Assembly: GCA_019054805.1 (NCBI GenBank)
Contig: JAHQIY010000002.1
Coordinates: forward strand, 6,696,001 to 6,760,000
DNA length: 64,000 nt
Reading direction: 5' to 3'
From: Brachionus manjavacas
Taxonomy: Eukaryota > Rotifera > Eurotatoria > Ploima > Brachionidae
Below the pieces are notes generated by a model. That model worked only from the letters and a program-made list of their open reading frames with translations. It was not told the DNA's origin and searched no databases. Each line of letters opens with the position of its first letter. Positions within the stretch are counted from its first letter, which is position 1. Position numbers and translations under genes: made by a program. Shown here one piece after another: positions 13,801 through 27,434 of this stretch.

Positions 13801-16373
13801 TTGGATACTCAATGCAAATTTTGATTTCAATTATTTAGAAAATTTATGTAACCAGGAAGAAATGTGGTTACTTAGTCACACAACTAAAAGCCTTTGAAAA
13901 TTAAAATAAAAATTTTTATTTAACTCTGACTCTTTTTTTTATTAAATCAAATTAATTCTAAAAATAAATAAAATTGATTTATTAGAGTGGAATTTTGTAA
14001 CAATCTCATAAATAGTTTAAAATTAATTTTAATTAAGTGCCAGATTTTCAGCCGGTGCCTGAAGCTCTCCCTGTCCAATATTGCCAGCTTTTAATCACAT
14101 TTACGATCTGAATAATTTAAATATCCCGATTGAAAAATATTTCACTTGATCATAAAATTTATCTGATCAATCACCAAAAAAAAGACAAATATCTTGATAA
14201 ATGTTTCAAATACCAACCTTGATTAGGGCCTAAAAATACTAGGAGTTTTAAAACTTAAATTGACCGCTCTACCTTAAAAATAAATTTTTTTATGCTTACA
14301 AATTGAGAAATGGTAAAATATAATTATTTAAATAGATAAAAGAGATGGAAAAAAATTGTTTTATTGTTTATAAACTTTCTGAGCCATTTTAATCAGAAAT
14401 AAAAGATGCATAAAATTGATTTATTTTTAATTTATTATTTAATGATTAAATGAATAAGTAGATATACGAGTCTTGGAAAGAATTTATAAAATTTGGAGTG
14501 AAATAAAAATTAAAAATTGATTTTTAATTATCAGACAAAATTTTGATTGAAGGAAAGAATACCTAAATAGGATGGAACATACTTGCAGTTAATTTGGTAT
14601 TTTTCTAAACGCAATTAAACCAAGTTCCTTTCAAGGATTGATAAAATAAAGACTTATAATTAACCTATTGAATTTTAAATTCAAGAAAATTATTGATTGA
14701 ATAAACAAAAATTCTAAATTACTAATTGATATGTAATATTTTAATTGTGATAATTGCTATTCACCCGAAATTCCGAGGCACATCCACAAAACCGGCAATT
14801 ATTTAAAATTCCTCGTTAATTTTTGAAAATTGTTCGGAAACTTGTCTTTGAATTAATTAATCTTAATCTTAGGGTTTTGAATTACTCAGGACTTTTTGGA
14901 TACATTATCAAATTTCATAGTCACATTACAGAGTCAAGTTTAAACAAGTGCCGAATGATAATCTAAATATTTGAAACCATTTCGATGCTGAATTAATATT
15001 TGCCGAGGCAAAAAGTTTTTTTTTTTAAGTTGATATCTTTATTAAAATAAATTTAAACATCTTTAAACTAGGTTATTTGGGCGCGTGAAAGAGACATATC
15101 CAGTCTGTCTAAAGTTCAATAAAATTCCACAATGATTGATTCTTGATCTATCTGCTATTGATATGATTTGTGAGTAATTTGATTTTAATTTAAAAATTGA
15201 GAACAAGATATCGTTTCAAGAAAAAGCAAAGGCTTCAAGTAAAAATTTAATTAAAAAATCATCAATGGGCCTAGAGTTGATGGGCAAAATTTGTTATCTA
15301 TTAACAAATGATATATTGATTTTTGAATAGATTCAAAATTCAAAGATTAAATTGGGATTTTTTTTCTTAAGAGAAATACTTTAATTTTTTTTAATCTTAA
15401 ATCAAGGAAACAAATTTTGCTTGTGCATTCCCATAGTTTCGAAAACAAAATAGCTAAATGCTTATTTTAAATTAAAGCTATTCAAAGCACAAGTATAACC
15501 AAAGTGGTTATGTTTGTTTTCCAAATGTGATGCTTTGATCAAAATCCACCTTTCCGTGCTCTTCAAGTCAAAATCAGCATTTGAAAACAAGCTGAAAAGT
15601 AATTAAAAAAAAACTATATATGTTTAATTTATGTAATTTGGAACAATGCAACGAACTGAAAATACTTGGATAATTTATTCAATTGAGCCAAGCTTAGCAA
15701 CAATGTCATTTATTGATAAATGTTCTGAGCTTAAATATTTTTCTTTTCATAAAACTTGAGCTCGAAACAATAAAGAAAAAAAATTTAAATATTTTTTTAT
15801 TCAGAATTCAAATAAAAAAGTTAATTTTTTTTTTTTAATTTTTTTCAAAAGACAACTATGGAATCATTTTAATTTTGATCCAAATAGTCAACAAAAATAT
15901 TCAAGTAAGTGTCTTCAAACTTTAATTCCTGACTTTGCCAAATCGATTTCCGACTCCTGGGGCACAAATTGGTGTGTTTTTTTCCAAGCAATTAGTTGCC
16001 ATGATTACACTTTAAGTTTCTTATTAAAGCAAACTTCTTGAATCATAGGCTAAATCTCTTCTATTGTAAACAAATTGTCAACTCAATCTAATTTAGAAAG
16101 CATGAGGTCTTGTTTTGTTTGCTTTCTAGGTTCCATCATTTGAATTACAATGGCCTCAAAAATTAATATTATTCATTGCACTTTAGAGTAAAATTATAAA
16201 ATTTTTAATCTCTTATCTTTTTAAAACTTTAAAGAAAACCTTCTGTATCTAAGGTAATTTAATTTATAAATTATTATAATACGACACAATCACTTTATCC
16301 ACAGGATTCAGAAGAACTAAAAGTTTTTTGTTGAGCTTAATGAATTTAATTTTGAAAATTTTAGTTTTATAAA
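4864..16373. other. Gene desert, about 11.5 kb
   Basis: Very AT-rich, many poly-A and poly-T runs. Reading both strands I found no exon with a recognisable motif or consistent splice context. Short open frames (for example 8930-9121 minus, 9612-9902 plus, 13006-13203 minus) have no family resemblance. It may hold regulatory DNA for the divergently placed ephrin (minus) and TTLL10-like (plus) genes, but nothing in it shows that. Confidence 0.45.
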
Positions 16374-19300
16374 ATGTCAAAAGAAAATGATGCACCTAAA
16401 CGAGAAAAAAAGCGCCCCGCTCTCTACCCGGACAATTCACCCACATTCTACGTAGGGTCGGGAAACAACTCTGAATTGTAATTTAATTTAAAAAAAAAAT
16501 TCTCAAACAAATCTTTGATTATTTGTTTTAGGATCATAAGTATTTTAAAAGGAATGGGATGGGAGCAAATGACTGAGAGCAATGACGAGTCTTTCAGACT
16601 CAAATGGGTCCAGTGTAATCGGAGTGTTAATTGGAATAGCTTTAGAGAGGGAGAGCAAATGGTCAATCACATTCCGAATTGTTCTTTGTTCACTAATAAG
16701 CTAAATTTGCTGTGCAGTTTACAGGCTTTCGAAAAATCTCAGAATCAATTGCCAAACAAAGCTTTCATTCCGCTGGAGGAGTATCTTCCTTTAACATACA
16801 AATTGGACGACCGAGTCGACCGTGAAAATTATTTCACTAAAGCCAAAAGTAATTCAAAAATTTTAAATATTCAAACAAAATATTAAATAAGTGATTAAAT
16901 ATTGATTTAAATTTTAAAAACTTTATTTCTAAGTTTTAGATTTCGGTTTTGTTTATAAGTTTAAAATTGATTTTTTGTTTTTTTTTGTTATTAATTTTTT
17001 TTTTATAGATTCATTAAGGGATGTTTCTTGTCGTGTGCTTTTTTTTCTGATCAAAACACGTAAAAAAACTGTCTCACTTTAGTGTTTTATTGCGAACTCG
17101 CTTTTTTGATAAAAAAAGCGAAAAAGAGCCTAAGGACTTTTATTAGTTTTAAATTTAAAAACAAATCAACAAAACTAGATAAAGTTAAAAAAAAATAATA
17201 TTATTTTATTAACTTTAAAGGTAAAAAAAAAACAATTTGTGTGTAATTTTAGTTTTATTTTAGTTTTGATTATTTTTATAAAGCCTTACAAAATAAAAAA
17301 TTGTTTTAAAAGATATCAAAAAAATTGAAGCTTTGAAGTAAAGAAAATAGCTTTTGATCAGATATTTTATCAAAACAAAAATAAAATCTTGACTTTTTTA
17401 ACAGTGAAGTTAGATTTTTTACATCATTTACAAAAGTATTTAATATCAAATATCGGACTGCGAGACATAATTTTTTGGGGAAAAAAAATTAATAACAGGT
17501 GGTCAAAAATGTTTCTCATAAATTTCGAAAAGAAAAAACTTTGTTATCCCATAAAAATTTAACAGTTAGTGCGAAATTTCATTTAGTCTTCAAAAACAAT
17601 AAACTCTTTTTGAAAATATTTTAGACTCATGAATGACCCATAACCTAAGGCTTCTTGAAACTTCAAATGCTACTTTGATGCATTACTTTGTAGAGAATTT
17701 TATACTGATTAAACTGAGCCATAATTTATTATCTTCGGAGTTTTTTTGTAGGAAAGGTAAAGCTTAATGATGCTGAAAGACTCTCAATAATTGAATCCAT
17801 GTGACCATTTAATATGAAAAGCATGTGTAGTAAATATATTACCAAACATGTTTGGAAACGTTGTGAAATTAATTAAGAAGGAAAGTTGGTTTTTAAGTGT
17901 ATTTTTTTGAAAAAAAAAACAAAAAACAGTCAATAGCAAACAAAAATTTAAAATTTATCTTGTACAGAAAATAAGGAACCTAAATGAATTTAAACTGACC
18001 CTCTACAACTTACAAATATTGTTTATTATAAATTATAGCTAATGGATTTAACTTTTAAATGATATACTTTTTTATTGTATGATAACATAAATTCTTTTAT
18101 ATTTTTTCTTTAGAAAAAAGCTAATCCAAAAATTAAAAAAAAAAGGAAAAATACGTGTAAAATTTTTAAATTTTCAAAAGTCATTTAATTAAAAGCCTAT
18201 ATTCGATTTAATATAAAAAATTTCAATATATAAACTTGATAAAGAGATTTTTTAAAAATGATGAATTTTAAAAATAAACTTCTGCAAAAATTATCAGAAA
18301 AAATTATTAAGAGCTTGTTTTAATAAGGAAAAAATTTTCATAAAGTAATAGATCGATTTAGCATTTTAAATTTAATAACCACTGATGAAAAGTCCAGTCA
18401 GGGTATTTCTGAAGGTTGGAGATGCCAAAAAAATATTAAAAAATATTTTTTTTAAGCAGTAGATTAAATTTTATTTAAATTTAATTCAAATTTTAAAAAT
18501 TTTATCTATTTTTAATCATAATTTTTTATTTAATTCAAATTTTGGACAACAATTTTTGTGCAAATTAATTTAAATTTGATTTCAAGTATTTTCTAATCAA
18601 ATCTAGTACAAAATTTGAAAATTTCAGATTTTTTGTCCAAATAATTCAAAATTTTGTACTGCATTATTTTAGAACCATTTAAAGACTTTTATTAAAAAAA
18701 GCAGCACAGCGATCCTATCTTTTTAAAATTATGTAACAAAATTAAAAAAAAATCTAAAATGCTTCAAAACCTTTTTGGTAAAAAAAAGAAGCCCTTACAA
18801 ATAAGATACAATGACGCAACTAAAATTTTTAATATTTGTTTGTTCAAGTTAGAACACTAAAACTTGTATCAAATGACCTAGTGGTAATCAATCAATCAAT
18901 TCTGCCATATTTTATAAGGTTCTGTCAATCAAAGCGTCCACACTTTCTGCGAAAGTGATTTTTCTTAAAAGTAAACAAAACTTTGTATAATTTATTAGTT
19001 TTGCTGTTTTCAAATTTTGAGTTATTGAACGAAAATGATTATATAATTTTTATAAATCATTGACCAGGGTTTTGTGAAATTCAGTACAAATTATTAAAAA
19101 GACCAAAAAAAAATTTCTAAAAAATTGATTAACTTTTTTCTAAAGGTTTAAACTTAGTTCTGTAAATGCATAGTGCAACATTCAAAGTTGCATCAAATAT
19201 CTTAGTCTGATAAATTTGCAGAGTTGAGCAGAAATTGAATTTCAATATAATCAAGTGAAGTGAATTTTGCAGAGATTTTGCACACCTTTAGCAGACCTTT

Positions 19301-22300
19301 ACAGTTGATGCAACTCTGAATATTGCACCATGCTGCTTTCACAGAATTAATTTTAAACCTTTAGAAAAAAAGTTATTTAATTTTTTTACACTTTGTTCTA
19401 TTCTTTTGTACTGAACTTCACAAAAGATTGACCAGAGGAATAAAGAAGCCATACAAAATTTTTGGACCCTTCAAATTATAAAAGATTCAATAAATATATG
19501 CTATAAATTAGCTATTAATAAAATCAAAACTTTATCATAATATTTATAATGATATGAAATTAAAAGGTTAATAAAAAACTTTAAGGCTATAAATAAAATA
19601 AGGTTTTTCTGTATTTGTATTAGCATTTGAGATCGAAAATAAGGACACTAGTCAGGACACTTTGAATTGTTGGGACCGTATGGTAAAATTTATTTTCTAA
19701 TTAATTTAAGTTAAATAAACAAGTGAGATTAGAATGTCATAAATTTGGGAAAATTAAGTTTAGACCACTGCGATAGGGAAAAATTTGAAAAAATGAAAAA
19801 AAAATTACTTCTAAGTTCTACTGATAGATTTTAAGATACAACAAACTTGCTTCCTGCTTTAGCTAGTTTAAACTTAATTAAAAGTGCTTCAGAACAATTT
19901 ATGGCAAATTGTCTCTACTACACTCTCTAATTACTTTTAAAATAATTTTAACAAAATTTAAAAATATAAAGATTGAGTTTTCTAAGATTTGTAATTAACA
20001 ATATTTGTTCATATTTAATGAACTACCTTTTTCTTCTTTTTCTACGCAATAGAATTTTATCAGCTCATCAGTATTTTGGTGTCTCTTATTATAAGCTATT
20101 GATTAGTGCTATTGCTATTGATTAGTGACCACGCTTATATTCTCGTTCAATTGGAATAAAGTACAAGTCGAGACTGTAACTTGTTACTTTTAAACAGCTC
20201 TGAAAATAACAAAGGAAAAGTTTTACCTAAAAACTTGGATAAATTCATGATGAAAAGAATTTAGAAACTTGAATTTTAATTAATTTAATGTTTAAAATTT
20301 AAAACTGCTGAAATTAGTGTCTGACAAAATTTAAACATGGTAAATTTTGGTTTATTCTTGAGACAACTACAACATAAAAGCCACAAGTTTTTTAGACTTC
20401 ATTATTACCTTAAGTCATTCAAAGTTATTTCTTAACACAGGAAGGGCCGATCAAAAATATCAAATATTTTAAAGCTAATTTCTAAACAGATGATATAAAA
20501 ATATATATTTAATGTAAATGCTTTATAAATTTATTTTAGAAAGCTAATTTTTCGAAAAATAACCAAAAACCTACCGACAAATTTTGATAATTTTTATTTA
20601 ACCTTAAAGGTTTTGGTTAAATGAGGCATTGTTAATTTTTATATAAAAATTCGAATACAAAGTTTAATTTCTTAATAAAAATATGGCAAGTTTTTTTTTC
20701 TATTTTACAATTCTAAAAATAATTGCGTAATTATATTTCAAATTTTAACATGCGTAAGTATTGAGTTTTAATGAAACAACGTAATTTCAAAATTTCAAAA
20801 AAGTTAAATAGAAAAAAAAACTTGCCATATGCATTTTTTACTTCGGATTTTTCTTTAAGTTTTAAAAGGTTAAAAAACCAATGCTTCATTTTACAGTCCA
20901 GTTTAAAGAAAACTCAAAGAAATATCTTCCAATAAATTGATTATTTTAAATCAAATTTTAAATTAATTCAGAAATGAAAAATAATATTTTTACATTTATA
21001 ACCATCTAATTCAAAATTATTTAAGTATCGATGACAGAATTTTGACATTTAAATAAAATAATTTTACAAATCGCTAAAAATAATTCTTTTTAGAAGAGAT
21101 CATAGAGGCAAAAATAAATGAATTTCAAAATATTGATATTTATCATTAATTTATATCCCTGTTAATGAAAATTAATCTTTTTTGTTTAATTTTGAGAAAC
21201 ATATTTTGTCTCATGTTGTTTCATCATCAAAATTTAAAAAACTGAATTTTGTCAATTTAAATTAATAAAATAGAATTTTATTTTTGTAATTTTTAAAACG
21301 TTTGTATGGAAATTCGCATTGCCGCTAAATGAACAAAATAGAATAAATTTTTTAAAAATTTAATTGATATGAGTTCAATAGAGATTCCTTAAGTTATTCA
21401 TAATAAAATAAGGTCTAAAATTGACACTGGTTCTAGTGTTGAGAAATTTTGCTTTAAATTAGGCATTTTATAGAACTATATTATCTAATTTAGTAAAAAA
21501 GTGATTTGAATTTTTGTGAATTGAAAAGATCAAATTCATACGAATTTCACAATTATTTTAAGTATCAACAAAAAAATAAATTATTTTAAATTTTGTGCTT
21601 AAAAGTTTTAGTTGAAAATAAAATTTTTTCTTTTGTTTGCATAAAAAATTGTGTTAAAAATTTTTAAATTTGTGAAGAGAAATTTTTTCTCATTCCAACA
21701 TGAACAGACATTTGTTTGTGGGTGAGTGATTTTATTTGTGTGGACAATGAGATCATTAAAATTAATCATTCATTACTTAATTTAAAGTTCTATAAACTAT
21801 CTTTTAAAATTCTGTTATTCGAGATTTAAGGTTTATTTTAAAAAAAAATAAACTGAAAGTTTTCCAAAAGAAGCTAAAATTTAAATTTTTTTTTTCAAAT
21901 TTTTTCTAAAAAACCCTTTCAATTTTCGAGATAATAATTATTGGAATTAAAAAAAAATAAATCCGCTTCTACATTATACAAACTTTAAATAAAAATTAAA
22001 ATAAAAATTTTATTTACAAGTTGATGAGCTATGGATATGCAAACCAGTTTCAATGAATCAAGGAAAGGGGATATATTTGGTTCGAGATCCTGAAGTCCTT
22101 AAGCAAAAATTAGAACAAATTGAAGAAGGGCAGCAAAAACGCTTTGGAGTTACTAAACCAAATGGTCGAATAATTCAGAAGTACATTAATAATCCACTTT
22201 TGCTAAACAAGAGAAAATTTGACATTAGATGCTACATGCTCATCGCGAACACCAAGCCTCTTTTAGTTTTTTTTCACCACGGATACTTACGGTTATCAAT

Positions 22301-24015
22301 GAACGATTTTAAAAATGATGATGATAATCTTGTGACTCATTTGACAAATCAATTTTTCCAAAAAAAAGATCCCCAATATAAAGACATCAAAGAAGATACC
22401 ACATGGACTATGGAGCAATTTAATGACTATATAAATAATGAAGTAGCAGAGGCTAAAGGTCTTCCAAAGGACTGGGTTCTAAACGGGTTGACTGTAATTA
22501 ATTAACAAAAAAAATAAAATTTTGTTTTATTAAAAATTTAAAATTAGAAAAAAATATGTGATATCATGACCCAGGTAATTCACAGTGTTCGCTTTAAACT
22601 TCAACGAAAAATTGGATATTTTGGCGTCTATGGATATGATTTTATGATCGATGAGGACATGAAAATCTGGTTGATTGAGGTCAATGTAAATCCGGCAATA
22701 ACGACCAACACCGACGTATTGGTAAAAGCTATTCCTCCTGCCATTGAAGAAGGATTAAGTAAATTTTTTTAATTCTAGGAAAAATTTGATTTTTATTTCC
22801 GGGTTTTTGACAAGAAATTTCCATCGAATGCTTTGAAAAGGCTCGTTCGAACAAAAAACTGCTGCCGCTAGCTGCTCAGAAAAATTATCAATTAATTTTC
22901 AACGAGTTGAAAATTCCTCAGCCCAGACCGAACTTGGAACGATCATCGACAGTTCTGCGCCGCTCTCAAAGCAATTCACCACCCAGTTCGAACAGCAAGA
23001 CAGTTAATTCGCATACAGTCACCACAACAACTTTACCAAGTCCACCAAAAATAAAAATTCAAAAGCCCGAGATCAGAAACTCTCTAGGCTCCCCAGTGCT
23101 CAGCAAAAAACAAACACCAACTATAAACGAAAATTCATCGAGGCCAACTCAAAGTGAACCACTATTCAAACAGCCTACGGACTACACCAAGCTTAAGCTA
23201 AACGCCTTGGCGCACCGAAACAAAAATCAGACCAATTTAAACAGTTTGGAGCTTAAACCGGCAACTGTTGAAGGTAATAAGTCAGTGAGAAAATTAAATT
23301 CTGACCGTGTTAAGTGTTAAATAATTTTTTAGTTTATTTTAGAACAAAAAGTGGCAGAGCTCAACGAATTGAACGCAAAGCAATACCTACCACTGTTTTC
23401 CCTCCGCCGAAAATTGTAATTAAATCCTAGGGATACGAGGCTGCTATGTTTAAAATGAATTGTGAACCATGTTACAGACTAGACCCGAAATTTTCACCCT
23501 CGATGTCATACTTGAGCTCAAGTTTTTATTCCAAATTGCCAAGCAAAAAAGTGGCTCTATGTGGACAAAAATTGATTCCAATGACAAGTTTGGATTATAT
23601 TGAAGCCAATAATGAGCTCTTGGAAAATTTAGTCTCACACAGCATGGAGATGTATAAGCAAAATTTTAACTATGATTCCGACTTGTTAAAAGATAAAAAA
23701 CCATCTGAATTAAATGAGCTTGGAAATGACAAAGAAGGTGCTTCTAGACCTGACATTTATTCTAGTTCTGTTAATTTTGACTATAACTTGTATTCTAACA
23801 AACCGATTACACTTAGAGAAATTCACAAAAATCAGTTTTGTCGGTCACATTCGGCCATTTCATCTCGATACACGGACTCCACCAAGATAATTTACAATCT
23901 GTCCAAATTGCATGCAAACAACAGAAAAAATTATTTTATGCCCCGTTCGGCCAAGCAATCGAGAACAAGTTATGCAAATGATTTAGAGGAAGACACAAAC
24001 AGTCAATTCTTTTAA
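16374..24015 (+). CDS. TTLL10: Tubulin tyrosine ligase-like protein, TTLL10 type (polyglycylase family)
   Basis: Seven exons join in frame to 724 codons: 16374-16477, 16532-16848, 22021-22493, 22548-22758, 22815-23273, 23343-23415, 23478-24015. The N-terminal part reads FYVGSGNN, LKGMGWEQM, FRLKWVQC and GEQMVNHIPNCSLFTNK. The TTL ATP-grasp core follows: LWICKPVSMNQGKGIYLV (nucleotide loop), IIQKYINNPLLLNKRKFDIR, VTHLTNQFFQKK, GYFGVYGYDFMID and WLIEVNVNPAITTNTDVL, which holds the Mg-binding Glu and Asn. TTLL10 proteins add glycine chains to tubulin or other proteins in cilia. The Ser/Thr/Pro-rich C-terminal third is not conserved. Every junction is GT-AG and keeps phase; introns are 54, 5172, 54, 56, 69 and 62 nt. 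The last exon could instead be a separate 189-codon frame beginning at 23446, but a 62-nt intron with matching phase favours one gene. Assignment to TTLL10 rather than another TTLL is by motif style. Confidence 0.85.
16849..22020 (+). other. 5.17-kb intron of the TTLL10-like gene
   Basis: Separates the exon ending in FTKAK from the exon beginning with the DELWICKP block. Donor GTAATT and acceptor TTTACAAG give phase 1 on both sides (A + TT = Ile). It contains a foldback MITE at 19059-19435 and a possible hAT-MITE end at about 20164-20202, and otherwise no recognisable gene. Confidence 0.7.
19059..19435. mobile_element. Foldback MITE with 9-bp flanking duplication
   Basis: A 359-bp element (19068-19426) between two copies of ATTGACCAG (19059-19067 and 19427-19435). 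Its arms of about 125 bp are inverted copies of each other: the left reads TTTTGTGAAATTCAGTAC, later CTAAAGGTTTAAACTTAG and GTGCAACATTCAAAGTTGCA, and the right arm is the diverged reverse complement. The centre holds the TTTTGCAGAGATTTTGCACA motif shared with 38690-38790 and about 3110-3170. No coding capacity. An 8-9 bp duplication would fit hAT or Merlin mobilisation; the family is not identified. Confidence 0.7.
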
Positions 24016-26358
24016 ATTTATCTATTCATTTTGGGTATGGCAGCCTAATCTAGGGACAAAATTTTATGAACCCAATTTTTTTAAATACATGTATATTTTT
24101 TAATAAAAATCCGATATTTTTGAAAAATTTAAAATACTTTTTTATTTTTTACTAAAAAAAATTCATTATTTTGAAAAATAATTAAAGTTAAGTTAAAATT
24201 TTGACTAAAATTTTGTTTTAAGAAGTCGGTCAAATTTGGAACAAACTTTTGATGTGAAATCGGAAAGCGGTTGAGTATTCCGCATTGACTTCAAATCAAG
24301 AATTCACATCCATATTAAAATTCATTATAAGAACTTGAACAGAATTTTATCCAAATCTTTGCTAAAATTCTATGCAAATCATGATCAGCTTCTCTAAAAA
24401 TTTATTAAGAAAATATTAAGTTTAAGAATCCTTTTTTGAGATTTTCGAAAGCTTAATAATTTATAATCAATTTCATATAAATCCTATACGATTCGTGCTA
24501 CAGGATAATCCCAAGGATTGATTCATATAAAATCTCTATTAAGACTCTTAAAAGATTCTTATTTTTTTCTTAAGAATAAGAAAATTTTTAAGATTGGTTA
24601 AAGATCTTTTTCAAAAATTTATTAAGACCATGCTAGTTTTGCTTGATCAAGATATTTAAAAGTAATTTACTTAAGAAATAAATAAGATCTTTTTTTGAAA
24701 ATTTTGATTTCTTGATTAAAATCTAATAATGAATCCTATTATCGAAATTTAAAATAAGATTTTTTCTTGATTCAATACTAAGAATCAAATAAATAAATTA
24801 ATATTTAAGATTACATTAAGAATTAAATCAAGAATTTATTAAATTAAAAAAAATATTTTCGAAAACTTTGTACCTTATGCTTTTTACTTTTTACTAAGTT
24901 GTCCTTCTTTGATCTCCTTCCAATGTATGTTTGTCTGATCGTTGCTATCAAAAATTTTACATACAATAGCTAAACGACTTTTTTTGACCAGTTTTTAGAT
25001 ACTTTAACCAATTGACCAGGAACCAGTTACAGGTGTATTCTTATTTAGTACATATTTTGAAACCCCTTAATTATATACCCATTCCAATAGCTCATTCCTT
25101 AAGTAATCAAAGGCTTTATTTATATCTAATGAATTCTTTTTTAGAATTTTATAGCATAATAAAGGCTTTTTTATTTTAGAATTTAATATATGTACTTTAA
25201 TAGTGAATTTTAAATAAATGGAATGTTATTCAGTCTTATTGAAAAAAAAAATTTTAAAAAAATTTAAGATCGCTTAAAATAATTTAAAAATATCCTTTTA
25301 TAAAAATAAAGTTTTTTTTAATCGACTTACATTTAATTTATTAATGTTGACCGCAAAGAGGTTTTGAGGACAAATTGGATGACAACCAGGTCAAATTTTT
25401 TACTAAATTTCTAAGTCAAATACCCACTTACTTGGAATATTTGCTGTACATAAAAATAACTATGATTTTTTCAAAAAAATTGTAATGACAATCAAAATTA
25501 AAGTTTAGTTATTCCTTAAAAAATAAATTCAATATTAATCTTGACAGAACAAGCAGCAAAGAACCAAGTAGAGAAACTTATGAAACTTTTGTTCAGTCGA
25601 AGGCTTAATCCATTAGTCATTTTGCTGAAATCTTTTCCAAAAGATTCGATCTGATAACCTAAAAAATATTTATTGCCGAAGAATTTAAAAAAAAATATAT
25701 TTTATTTTCGATTTTAAATCAAGTCTTCTTTTATTAGAAAAAATGCTAGAACATCAAAATTGTTCACATTCTTGACATATCAACTATGTTCAAATGTTTC
25801 GGTAAACACTTGATCTTTAGATGACCCGAATCATAAATACCAAAATATTTGTAATAAAAATTTAATTAAAAATTTGATTTGATATCATACTATTTTAAAA
25901 ATTCCTAATTAATGCGTATTTTTAAAATAAAGTGAATAAAATTTAAAAATCTTCAATAGTTAATGATTATTTTTTTAATCTCATCCTCTAGAAAAAAAAG
26001 CAAATTTGCTAAATCTAATAAAAATGTCAATCAAGTGATCTTTTTAAATAAAAAGCAATCTAATTTTAAATTATTTTTTCAATTATCCTGAAAATAATGT
26101 ATGACCTTTTTTAGGAAAAAATTAATCGACTCAAAACTTAGCAAAAAAATAATTAATTTTAAAACAAGATTGGAAAAAAAAATTATTTTGCTTGTTTCAT
26201 TTGATAGAATACAAGTTTTAATTTTTGTCAAAAAATACTTTTTAGTTAAGTTTATAAAGCAAAAAAAAAGCTAAATGCAGCTTAATTTAAAATAAAAGTA
26301 ACATTGCATTTTTTATATAAAAAACATTTGATTAGAATTTGAATTTACTTTTACCGAA
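24016..26358. other. Intergenic, no gene seen
   Basis: Downstream of the TTLL10-like stop there is an AATAAA polyadenylation signal at 24102-24107. The rest is AT-rich with no convincing exon on either strand before the uS11m start codon. Confidence 0.45.
24102..24107 (+). terminator. Polyadenylation signal of the TTLL10-like gene
   Basis: AATAAA 87 nt after the TAA stop, the first canonical signal on the transcript strand. In AT-rich DNA such hexamers are common, so the assignment rests on position only. Confidence 0.4.
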
Positions 26359-27236
26359 ATGGCATCGTTTTTGTGTAAAAATCTATCGAACTTAATAAAA
26401 TTTTCTCCGTCTTTTAAAAGTAAGAATTGAAAAAAATTAGATGGAAAAGTTAATTTTTTAAAATTAATTCAAGACTCAAACTTATTGAATAGATCATGTA
26501 TTAATGTGACTAGTAAAACGTACACAACTGAAAAGCCAACTGAACCAGAGAAAACAACTGACGACCAAGCACCGATAGAGCCCGAATCAAGCAACAAAGT
26601 CACCAAGAAAACCATGATAGAAATGCACCCTTTCGGAATAGCAAAAGCAAATCCAATGTAAATTATTTTGCATATTTTTTTATTGTGAATTAATAAAATA
26701 AAGTTAGAATTAAGGGCTAATAATTTAGGCTGGCAGCCAACCTCTAGTACACACTCAACGCTAACGATTGAAGGAGTCCCTTATAACAAAATTCATGTAG
26801 TTTCCATAAAAGCTAGCAAAAATAACACAATTTTCAGCCTAAGTGACTTTAATGGAAATATTATGTTCACTACATCGGCTGTAAGAGGAAATTTTTTAAT
26901 AGCATTTTTTTATCTTTTTTTTAAAGGGATCAGTGGGCTTTAAAAATTCAAAAAAATCAACAGCTGTTGCAGGTCAAAGTGCTGGTTTGGCACTGACCGA
27001 AAATGCCAAGAGACGAGGAATCAAAAATGTTCGTGTGGTTGTAAAGGGCTTGGGAAATGGAAGACTAGTGAGATTAAAAGTTTAATTTAACTTTTTAAAT
27101 ATTTAAATTTTTTTTGAAGGCTAGTATCAAAGCTCTTCAAATGGGCAAATTAAACATTGTTTCAATAACTGATAATACACCTATACCTCTTCCATTTGCT
27201 CGAACACCAAGACCTCCAGCTAAACGAAAAGTCTAA
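26359..27236 (+). CDS. MRPS11: Mitochondrial small ribosomal subunit protein uS11m
   Basis: Five exons join in frame to 211 residues: 26359-26419, 26474-26657, 26748-26880, 26927-27067, 27120-27236. The conserved uS11 domain starts in exon 3 (GVPYNKIHVVSIKASKNNTI), continues with GFKNSKKSTAVAGQSAGLAL and the NVRVVVKGLGNGR loop, and ends ASIKALQMGKLNIVSITDNT followed by a basic RTPRPPAKRK tail. uS11 binds 16S-type rRNA on the platform of the small subunit and helps shape the mRNA exit channel. The first ~75 residues are variable and basic with Ser/Thr, as expected for a mitochondrial targeting sequence, which separates this from cytosolic uS11. Introns are 54, 90, 46 and 52 nt. AATAAA signals follow at 27251 and 27265. 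Confidence 0.92.
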
Positions 27237-27434
27237 TTTTTTATCTCTTAAATAAAATTATCCTAATAAAATGTCATGTATATTGAATTTTTTTTCTAAT
27301 TAAATGTTTCATCAAAATTTATTTTATTCAAAATTTTTTTACAAATTAAGCATTTGTTTCTGAAACTAAATTTTGTTTAAAAAAGTTTTAGAATAGTCTC
27401 GGTCACACTAGTTTATACAATTTGGCACTGCCAA

